From the NCBI RefSeq assembly GCF_009831215.1, contig NZ_WUTW01000012.1:1-64000 (forward strand): 64,000 nucleotides of DNA. Reading direction: 5' to 3'. This document shows, one piece after another, positions 58,222 through 64,000 of the stretch (positions are counted from its first letter, which is position 1; every line of letters starts with the position of its first letter). The position numbers were made by a program, and so were the translations under genes. The stretch comes from Actinomadura rayongensis (GTDB lineage: Bacteria > Actinomycetota > Actinomycetes > Streptosporangiales > Streptosporangiaceae). The notes below the pieces were generated by a model. It searched no databases. It was not told where the DNA came from and was given only the letters and a program-made list of their open reading frames with translations.

Positions 58222-59161
58222 CCCGCGCGCCGAGCAGGGCGAGCGAATCCCGCCACAGCCGGGCCGCGCGCGCCGGGTCCAGCGCGTACCCGGCGACGCC
58301 GCGGCGGACGCCCTCCCGGTGCGGCCCGGCCTCGGCGCAGTCCTCGAAGTAGCGGCCCGTCACCCCGTCCGCCAGCGGCGACCCGGCGAGCAGGACGGAC
58401 GTGGCGGCGCCCTGCTCGACGGTCTTCCACGACACGTCCGTGCTGCGCGGGCCGAACGACGCCGGCGCGGCGGACACGTCCCCGATGTGGCGGGACAGGT
58501 TCGTCGCGGTGATCCGGCCGGGGTTCAGCGCGTTCACGGCGATCCCGTCGCCGGCCCAGCGCCGGGCGGCCTCGACGGCGAACAGCACGTTGGCGGTCTT
58601 GGACCGTCCGTACGCCGACCACGGGTCGTACGGGCCGTGTTCGTACGCCAGGTCGTCGAAGTCCACGTCGGCGTTGAGGTGGCCCACCGAACTGACGACG
58701 ACCACGCGGGCGTCCCCGGCCGCCGCGAGCGCCGGGTGCAGGCCGGTGGCCAGCGCGAAGTGGCCGAGGTGGTTGGTGGCGAACTGCAGCTCCCAGCCCT
58801 CGGGCGTCCGGGTCTCCGGCGGGGCCATGACCCCGGCGTTGCACACGAGGACGTGCAGCGGGCCGTCCCACGCGGCGACGAACGCGGCCACCGACGCGCG
58901 GTCGGCGAGGTCGAGCGGGGCCACGCGCGGACGGGTCCCGGTGGACGCGGCGATCTCGGCGGCGGCGCGGTCCCCGGCGGCGGGGTCGCGGACGGCGAGC
59001 GTCACCTCGGCGCCCGCGCCGGCGAGCGCGCGGGCGGTCTCGGCGCCGAGCCCGGACGAGCCGCCGGTGACGACCGCCCGCCGGCCGCGCAGATCGACGC
59101 CTTCGAGTACTTCGGCGGCGGTCGTGGTCGCGTCGAACGGGGTGGTGACCAGGTCTTCCAT
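58211..59161 (-). CDS. Short-chain dehydrogenase/reductase (retinol dehydrogenase-like)
   Basis: A 316-residue SDR of the extended-C-terminus, RDH/WWOX-like group: VVTGGSSGLGAETARALAGAG (about residues 26-46), LVCNAGVM, ATNHLGHFALATGL, catalytic Ser in VVVSSVGH, Tyr and Lys in SAYGRSKTAN, then LNPGRI. NADP preference is suggested by VRDP after strand 2. Substrate unknown. The start at 59161 is chosen because the longer frame runs through two operator palindromes. Divergent from the tetR gene that follows. Confidence 0.88.
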   Translation of the reverse strand: MEDLVTTPFDATTTAAEVLEGVDLRGRRAVVTGGSSGLGAETARALAGAGAEVTLAVRDPAAGDRAAAEIAASTGTRPRVAPLDLADRASVAAFVAAWDGPLHVLVCNAGVMAPPETRTPEGWELQFATNHLGHFALATGLHPALAAAGDARVVVVSSVGHLNADVDFDDLAYEHGPYDPWSAYGRSKTANVLFAVEAARRWAGDGIAVNALNPGRITATNLSRHIGDVSAAPASFGPRSTDVSWKTVEQGAATSVLLAGSPLADGVTGRYFEDCAEAGPHREGVRRGVAGYALDPARAARLWRDSLALLGARVTE

Positions 59162-59184
59162 CGTCGTGCTCCAATCACGGTAGA

Positions 59185-59208
59185 GTAAGCGGAGTCGGCT
59201 CCGCATGA
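59185..59208. promoter_or_regulatory. TetR-type operator 1 (SDR side)
   Basis: Centre GCGGAG-TCGG-CTCCGC is a perfect palindrome preceded by GTAA. It shares 19 of 24 positions with operator 2, located 31 bases further right. It lies 24 bases upstream of the SDR start. Confidence 0.65.
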
Positions 59209-59215
59209 TGGAAGC

Positions 59216-59239
59216 GTAAGCGGACTCGGCTCCGTTTAC
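59216..59239. promoter_or_regulatory. TetR-type operator 2 (tetR side)
   Basis: GTAAGCGGACTC and GGCTCCGTTTAC form a near-complete palindrome with GTAA/TTAC ends, 21 bases upstream of the tetR start. With operator 1 it gives two phased sites in the SDR/tetR divergent gap. Confidence 0.7.
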
Positions 59240-59259
59240 AAGCCCGGAAGGAGGGCGCG

Positions 59260-59817
59260 ATGCCCCCGGCACGGCCGCTGCGCGCCGACGCGCGGCAGAA
59301 CGAGTCGCGGCTGCTGGAGGTCGCCGCGCGCGCGTTCGCCCGCGAGGGCCCGGGCGCGTCGCTGAAGGCCATCGCCCAGGAGGCCGGAGTCGGCATCGGC
59401 ACGCTCTACCGCCGGTTCCCGAGCCGCGAGACGCTCATCGAGGCGGTCTACCGGACCGAGGTCGACCGGCTGTGCGCGACGGCGCCCGCCCTGCTCGACC
59501 GGCGGGAGCCCCTGGACGCGCTGCGGGAGTGGATGGAGCGGTTCGTGGACTTCATGGCCGCCAAGCAGGCGATGGGCGACGCGCTGCGGGCCGTCCTGAC
59601 GTCCGAGGACGACCGCATGCGCACCCGCGGCCTGCTCCGCGACGCGCTCGCGGTCCTGCTGCGGGCCGGCGCCGAGCGCGGCACGGTCCGCGACGGGGTG
59701 GACGCCCACGACCTGCTGCTCGTCCTCGGCGGGATCGCGCTGATCGCCGAGGGCCCCGACCGGAGCGACGTCGCGCTGCGGCTTCTCGGGCTGGTGATCG
59801 ACGGGGTCCGCGCCTGA
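59260..59817 (+). CDS. TetR family transcriptional regulator
   Basis: A 185-residue TetR repressor: HTH at about residues 15-60 (LLEVAARAFAREGPGASLKAIAQEAGVGIGTLYRRFPSRETLIEAVY). The C-terminal domain (MERFVDFMAAKQAMGDALRAVLTSED) is of the type commonly found next to SDR or aldo-keto reductase genes in actinobacteria. Most likely it represses itself and the divergent SDR gene through the two operators between them. ATG start with GGAAGGAGGG upstream. Confidence 0.9.
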   Translation: MPPARPLRADARQNESRLLEVAARAFAREGPGASLKAIAQEAGVGIGTLYRRFPSRETLIEAVYRTEVDRLCATAPALLDRREPLDALREWMERFVDFMAAKQAMGDALRAVLTSEDDRMRTRGLLRDALAVLLRAGAERGTVRDGVDAHDLLLVLGGIALIAEGPDRSDVALRLLGLVIDGVRA

Positions 59818-59905
59818 CCGGAACGTCGTTCGGTGCGGGTTTCGGCGGCGCGGATTCGTCCTCGGCTGCATAACCCCGGCGTCCGGCGTGTGGCAAAGTG
59901 CCCGC

Positions 59906-60859
59906 ATGGATCCAGTGGTGGAGTTCGTCCCGGGCCGCAGCGGCCGGGCGAAGAGGTTCGAGCGCTTCCTGCGGCTGGCGATCAAGCCCTGGCTGTTCGG
60001 CATGCCGCTGACGCCGAGCACCCTGCGCCTGGCGGGCGTGTTCGAGCTGGGCGCGCCGCTGGTCATGCGCACGCCGCGCGGGACGGAGATCGAGCGCGTC
60101 GAGTTCGACGGCTTCCACGGCGAATGGATCCGGCCCGCGAACGCCGACCCGTCCCGCGTCCTGCTGTACTTCCACGGCGGCGGGTTCTTCTTCTGCGGCC
60201 TGAAGACCCACCGCCGCATGATCGCCAAGATCGCCGAGGCGGCGGGCGTCACCGCGTTCTCGGTGGCCTACCGGCAGCTCCCGCGGGCGCCGCTGACCAC
60301 GTCGACGGCCGACGCGCAGCACGCCTACGAGTGGCTGCTGGCCCAGGGCTTCGCGGGCGAGCACATCGCGCTCGGCGGCGACTCGGCGGGCGGCTTCCTG
60401 GCCCTCAACACGGCCCTGACCGCGGCGGAGCAGGGACGTCCCGTGCCCGCCGCGATCGCCGCGCTGGCCCCGCTGGTCACCCTCGACCACGTGGAGCGGG
60501 CCGCGTTCCCGTACACGCGCAAGGACGCCTACATCCCCGTCCACCGGCTGGAACGGCTCAAGCGCCTGCTCCTGTCCGACGGCGACGTCACCGCCCCCGC
60601 CGACCGGGACCTGCGCCCGCTGCCGCCGATGCTGGTCGTAACGGGATCGCACGAGGCCCTGCGCTACGACACCGACCTACTCGCCCAGCGCCTGGCGGAC
60701 GCCGGCGTGCCGCACAAGGTCGAGATCTTCGAGAAGCAGATCCACGTGTTCCCGGCGTTCTCCGGCGTCATCCCCGAGGCGGACCGGGCGATCGGCGACA
60801 TCGCGTCGTTCGTCCGGACCCACCTGGCGCCGAGCGCCGTCGGCAGCACCGCCGCCTGA
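59906..60859 (+). CDS. Alpha/beta hydrolase, hormone-sensitive-lipase-type esterase
   Basis: A 317-residue cytoplasmic esterase of bacterial lipase family IV. Oxyanion-hole motif YFHGGGFFF (about residues 82-90), nucleophile in GGDSAGGFLAL (about 158-168), catalytic Asp region VTGSHEALRYD and His in KQIHVFPAFSG near the C-terminus. A short basic N-terminal region precedes the domain. The ATG at 59906 is preferred over a GTG six codons earlier. Natural ester substrate unknown. Confidence 0.87.
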   Translation: MDPVVEFVPGRSGRAKRFERFLRLAIKPWLFGMPLTPSTLRLAGVFELGAPLVMRTPRGTEIERVEFDGFHGEWIRPANADPSRVLLYFHGGGFFFCGLKTHRRMIAKIAEAAGVTAFSVAYRQLPRAPLTTSTADAQHAYEWLLAQGFAGEHIALGGDSAGGFLALNTALTAAEQGRPVPAAIAALAPLVTLDHVERAAFPYTRKDAYIPVHRLERLKRLLLSDGDVTAPADRDLRPLPPMLVVTGSHEALRYDTDLLAQRLADAGVPHKVEIFEKQIHVFPAFSGVIPEADRAIGDIASFVRTHLAPSAVGSTAA

Positions 60860-60862
60860 CGC

Positions 60863-60970
60863 TCAGCCCCGGCACACCGACGTCGCGAGCTGGACGAACG
60901 ACCTGATCAGCGGGCTCGCGTCGGCTGCCTCTGCGCCGAGCACGCGGGGGTGACGACGGGGTGCCCCCAG
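60863..60970 (-). pseudogene. Possible degraded 3' end of a LysR-type regulator gene
   Basis: On the minus strand, an open stretch ends in EAADASPLIRSFVQLATSVCRG and a TGA at 60863-60865. The text resembles the C-terminal helix of LysR-family regulators (SPLVRAFVELA-like). No start codon, DNA-binding domain or ribosome binding site precedes it, and only about 35 codons remain. It could be the tail left by a deletion, or chance resemblance. Confidence 0.3.
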
Positions 60971-61076
60971 GGACACTGATCCCGCACGCTCCGTCACGCT
61001 TCGTGATCGCCGCACCGGTTATGAACCGGCGGCGGGTCGTCCGTCCCGCCGTGGTTCGTCACGACAAGGAGCACCG

Positions 61077-61316
61077 ATGGGCGAGAACCGGGCGTGGGCG
61101 GCGATGGTCGCCGAGGACGCCGGGATCGATCGGACGCAACTGCGACCGCAGGACACGTTCGAGCATCTCGGCCTGGATTCGCTCGCCCTGCTCCGGCTGC
61201 GCGTCCGGCTCGAGGAGGACTTCGGGGTCTGGCTGGACGAGACCGAGTTCAACGCCACGACGACCGTCGCGGAGCTGGAGCACCTGATGTCGGCCCGGGA
61301 GGCGGCGCGCGGCTGA
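61077..61316 (+). CDS. Acyl carrier protein
   Basis: A 79-residue carrier protein. The phosphopantetheine attachment site is Ser35 in HLGLDSLALLRLR; the third-helix part DETEFNATTTVAELEHLM is normal for the fold. It starts with ATG after AAGGAG. It stands convergent with a 2,3-dihydroxybenzoate-type AMP ligase (three bases apart), so it may carry the activated aryl or acyl group as an aryl carrier protein. No ketosynthase or NRPS module is present in the window. Confidence 0.88.
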   Translation: MGENRAWAAMVAEDAGIDRTQLRPQDTFEHLGLDSLALLRLRVRLEEDFGVWLDETEFNATTTVAELEHLMSAREAARG

Positions 61317-61319
61317 CGG

Positions 61320-62891
61320 CTACCGGGCGGCCAGAGCGTTCTTGTCGACCTTGCCGACGCCGGTCAGCGGGAACGCGGCGACGGTCTCGACCCGGTCCGG
61401 GAACTTGAAGGCGGCCACGCCGCGTCCACGCAGGAACTCCTTGACCGCCGCGAGCGGGAGCGGCGGCGCTCCGTCCCGCAGGACCACGAAAGCGCAGGTC
61501 CGCTCGCCGAGCACCGGGTCGGGCAGGCCGACGACGGCGGCGTCACGGACGGCCGGGTGCGCGAGCAGGTGGCCTTCCAGCTCGGCGGCGGCGAACTTCT
61601 CGCCGCCCCGGTTGATCTGCTCCTTCGTGCGGCCTTCCACCACGAGGTGCCCGGACGGGAGCCGCCGCACGAGGTCGCCGGTGCGGAAGAAGCCGTCCCG
61701 GGTGAAGGCGCGGGCGTTGTGTTCCGGCGCTCGGTAGTAGCCGCGCAGCGTGTACGGGCCCCGGGTCAGCAGTTCGCCGACCGCGCCGGGCGGGACCGGC
61801 GCGCCGTCGGGACCGACGACGCTGATCTCGTCGGCCGGTGACAGCGGGCGGCCCTGCGTGCGCTCGACCAGGTGCGGCGGGTCGTCCGGCCGGGTGAAGT
61901 TCAGCAGGCCCTCGGCCATGCCGAACACCTGCTGGAGCGCGCAGCCGAGCGCGCGCGGCACCGTCGCGGCGTGCTCGGGGGCGAGCCGGGCGCCGCCGAC
62001 CTGAAGGAGCCGCAGGGACGCGAGGTCGTGCCGCGTCCGCGCCGCCGCGCGCGCCCACAGCAGCGCGGCGGGCGGGACGAGCGCACTGACCGTCACCCGC
62101 TCCCGCTCGATCAGCGGGAACGTCGCGGCGGGCGACGTCGTCGGCGCCATCACCACCGTGCCGCCCCGGTGCAGCGCGCCGAGGATCCCCGGGCACGCCA
62201 GCGCGAAATTGTGCGCCGCCGGAATGGCCGCGAGATAGACGGTATCCGGGCCGAATCCGCATACGTCCGCGCTCGCGCGAACGTTGTAGACATAGTCGCG
62301 GTGCGTTCGCGGGATCAGTTTCGGGGAGCCGGTGGTGCCGCCGGACAGGAGCAGGACGGCCACGTCGCCCGGTTCCGGACGTTCCGGCACGGCGTCCGCG
62401 CGGCCCGCCGCCTCGACGTCGGCGAGCGCGGTGAATTCCCCGGCGTCACCGTCCACGACGACGTGGTCCACCGGAAGGGAGCGGGCCAGCCGCCGGACGT
62501 CGAAATCCGCCTCGGCCTCGCCCACGACATAGGCACGCGCATCGGTCAGCTCGCGCAGCGCGCCGACCTCGTCGGCGCGGTGCGCGGGCAGCGCCAGGAC
62601 GGGGACGATCCCGCTCCGCACGAGCGCCAGGAACACCACCGCGAACCCGGCGGTGTTGGGCAGCTGGACGATCACCCGGTCGCCCCGCCGCAGGCCCAGC
62701 CGGGTGAAGCCGTCCGCGGCCCGCCGGACGCGCAGGTCCAGGTCCGCGTAGGTCAGCCGGACGTCCCCCGCGACCAGCGCGGTCCGGTCCGGCGCGCCGC
62801 GCGGCACGTCGCCCAGCAGGTCCCGTCCCCAGTAGCCCGCCGCCTCGTAGCGGGCCGCGAACTCCGGCGGCCAGGGCGTGAAACCGTCCAT
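61320..62891 (-). CDS. Aryl-acid AMP ligase (2,3-dihydroxybenzoate/salicylate-AMP ligase type)
   Basis: A 523-residue adenylating enzyme of the ANL superfamily. The opening TPWPPEFAARYEAAGYWGRDLL is characteristic of EntE/DhbE/MbtA-like stand-alone aryl-acid ligases. Core motifs follow: LLLSGGTTGSPKLIPRTH (A3, about residues 180-197), GMAEGLLNFTRPDD (A5 region), RTGDLVRRLPSGHLVVEGRTKEQINRGGEK (A7/A8) and the C-terminal catalytic Lys in GVGKVDKNAL (A10). It activates an aromatic or related carboxylate as acyl-AMP and loads it on a carrier, probably the ACP beside it. The ATG at 62891 has GGGAGG upstream. Confidence 0.88.
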   Translation of the reverse strand: MDGFTPWPPEFAARYEAAGYWGRDLLGDVPRGAPDRTALVAGDVRLTYADLDLRVRRAADGFTRLGLRRGDRVIVQLPNTAGFAVVFLALVRSGIVPVLALPAHRADEVGALRELTDARAYVVGEAEADFDVRRLARSLPVDHVVVDGDAGEFTALADVEAAGRADAVPERPEPGDVAVLLLSGGTTGSPKLIPRTHRDYVYNVRASADVCGFGPDTVYLAAIPAAHNFALACPGILGALHRGGTVVMAPTTSPAATFPLIERERVTVSALVPPAALLWARAAARTRHDLASLRLLQVGGARLAPEHAATVPRALGCALQQVFGMAEGLLNFTRPDDPPHLVERTQGRPLSPADEISVVGPDGAPVPPGAVGELLTRGPYTLRGYYRAPEHNARAFTRDGFFRTGDLVRRLPSGHLVVEGRTKEQINRGGEKFAAAELEGHLLAHPAVRDAAVVGLPDPVLGERTCAFVVLRDGAPPLPLAAVKEFLRGRGVAAFKFPDRVETVAAFPLTGVGKVDKNALAAR

Positions 62892-63114
62892 GTTCGCGGC
62901 GCCTCCCAGGCCGATAAACCCCCAGCATGACGCATCGGGACCCTTTCTTCGAGCGCGATTCATGACGCGATATCCGCATTTCCCACACAGCGCGCCCCGA
63001 TTCTTACTCGGCCGCCCGATGAATATGCCGACGCGGCCACACTCACGCGGAACACGGCATGTCCCCGACCCGGCGGGAGTTTCATGAGGGGCCGAATTCC
63101 GTAAGGAGCCGCAG

Positions 63115-64000
63115 GTGCCGTTTCTCCGTCCCGCGCCGCCGCCGGGGACCGTCCCGTTCACCGCGATCGACCGGGTCGCCGGGGACGTCGCCGCGCGGGC
63201 GCGGGCGACCCCGGCGGCGTGCGTGATCCTGACCGTCGACGGCCCCGCCCCGGCCCTGTCCGACCTGTGCGCCCACATCGCCGACCGGATCGACCACGCG
63301 CCCGTCCTGCGGTACCGGCCCGACGTGCAAAGGCGACGCTGGGTGCGGACGGAGCCGTTCGACGTCGGCCCGCAGCTGCGCGAGCGGGAGCTGAAACCCG
63401 GCGCCGACGTCCAGGCCGCCGCGCTGGACCTGCCGCCCTTCCGCGCCGGACGGCCGCTGTGGGACCTGACCCTGCTGCACGGCCACGCCCCCGGCGAGTA
63501 CGCCCTGTGCTACCGCTCGCACACGATGTTCCAGGACGGGACGGCCGTCGTCGGCACGGTGGAGGCGCTGTTCGGCCGCAGGCGCCTCCCCGAGCCGCCG
63601 CCGAACCCCGGCCGCACCGGCCCGCGCGCCGTCCCGCTCCCGCCCCTGCGCCGCCCCGCGCACCGCCGCCGCACCCCGTGGTCGCTGCCCGCGCGGACGC
63701 CCACCGGACGTTTCGCCATGCACGCCATCGAACTGGACACCGGGCGGTTGCTCACCGTCGCGCGCGCCGCCCGGACGACCGTCAACCAGGTCTGCCTGGC
63801 CTCGCTGACCGGCGCGCTGCGCGCCTGGACGCCGCCCGACCGCGCCGACCACCGCGCGGCGCTGCCCGTCCAGGTTCCGCTGAACCTGTGGCCGCCCGAA
63901 CGCAGCGGCGCCCTCGGCCATCACCTCGGCCTGCTGCGCGTGGACCTGCCGTGCGGCGCCCCGTCGCCGCGCGAGCACCTGCGGCAGGTCGTCGACCAGA
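63115..64000 (+). CDS. WS/DGAT-like acyltransferase, N-terminal part (cut by the window end)
   Basis: The first 295 residues of a protein resembling wax ester synthase/diacylglycerol acyltransferases, themselves relatives of NRPS condensation domains. FTAIDRVAGDV at the start, the P-L-W-D-L segment GRPLWDLTLLHGH and VNQVCLASLTGALRAW are family-like. At the catalytic motif HHxxxDG this protein has H136-T-M-F-Q-D-G: the second, catalytic His is Thr. It may be inactive, use a different base, or have become a condensation-type enzyme. The GTG start is supported by AAGGAG six bases upstream. It is divergent from the AMP ligase. The 3' part is outside the window. Confidence 0.65.
   Translation, partial: MPFLRPAPPPGTVPFTAIDRVAGDVAARARATPAACVILTVDGPAPALSDLCAHIADRIDHAPVLRYRPDVQRRRWVRTEPFDVGPQLRERELKPGADVQAAALDLPPFRAGRPLWDLTLLHGHAPGEYALCYRSHTMFQDGTAVVGTVEALFGRRRLPEPPPNPGRTGPRAVPLPPLRRPAHRRRTPWSLPARTPTGRFAMHAIELDTGRLLTVARAARTTVNQVCLASLTGALRAWTPPDRADHRAALPVQVPLNLWPPERSGALGHHLGLLRVDLPCGAPSPREHLRQVVDQ

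Noticed and set aside
1..64000. tRNA genes, CRISPR arrays, insertion sequences
   Set aside because: No T-loop-type GGTTCGAATCC, no regularly spaced repeats, and no transposase motifs or flanking terminal repeats were found on either strand.

Overview
This is a 64 kb window of very high-GC DNA (G/C in most third codon positions, frequent GTG starts, many ATGA/GTGA overlaps) from a filamentous-type actinobacterium. The TreT-like, LAL-type LuxR, F420-type PPOX and Tat-exported phosphatase genes suggest a Streptosporangiales/Thermomonosporaceae-like host (inference; no rRNA or tRNA gene is present to confirm it). Genes are tightly packed. Positions 1-246 hold no gene I can support, and there is no gene-free stretch above 300 bases elsewhere. 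No insertion sequence, CRISPR array, prophage or tRNA was seen.

Layout. 0.2-6.0 kb holds housekeeping and accessory enzymes (acetyltransferase, phosphoesterase, lipase-like hydrolase, a stand-alone LuxR HTH protein, an exported purple-acid-phosphatase-like enzyme, dihydroxyacetone kinase subunits DhaK and DhaL). 6.0-10.2 kb is a zinc-starvation block: a ZnuABC-type importer and an operon of zinc-free ribosomal protein paralogues (L33, L28, S14, L32). Three Zur-box-like sites are present, one of them in front of a conserved small protein of unknown function. 10.3-15.3 kb encodes an exported beta-propeller/phosphoesterase fusion, an ABC exporter and a lipoprotein. 15.3-21 kb contains a mannoside-utilisation group (GH2 beta-mannosidase, cupin, ROK kinase) around a TetR gene bracketed by two matching palindromes. 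21-30.7 kb is one long minus-strand operon: an oligopeptide/nickel-type ABC importer plus four luciferase-like flavin monooxygenases, with a clear sigma-70 promoter overlaid by a palindrome. 30.9-36.2 kb has a LAL regulator, a secreted protein of unknown function, a TIGR04222-type protein and an SGNH hydrolase.

36.3-44.4 kb is a fructan/sucrose utilisation operon (two GH32-type enzymes, sugar ABC importer without its own ATPase, LacI regulator, PfkB kinase) behind a well-formed LacI-controlled promoter. It runs directly, on the same strand, into 44.5-52.5 kb. That second region is a compact C7-cyclitol (carbasugar) biosynthetic cluster: a sedoheptulose-7-phosphate cyclase of the 2-epi-5-epi-valiolone synthase type, a ROK kinase, a medium-chain dehydrogenase, an SDR, a TIM-barrel isomerase/epimerase, a HAD phosphatase and a trehalose-synthase-like GT4 glycosyltransferase, followed by an amidohydrolase. 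It resembles the cyclitol half of acarbose/validamycin-type pathways. It has no visible aminotransferase or nucleotidyltransferase, and it carries an unusual glycosyltransferase, so it is the best candidate for an undescribed system here.

52.5-64 kb holds a membrane protein with a C-terminal SUKH-like domain, two tandem DHFR-fold reductases, a second LAL regulator, an SDR/TetR pair with twin operators, an HSL-type esterase, and the edge of what may be another biosynthetic locus (acyl carrier protein, aryl-acid-type AMP ligase, and a WS/DGAT-like acyltransferase cut by the window end).
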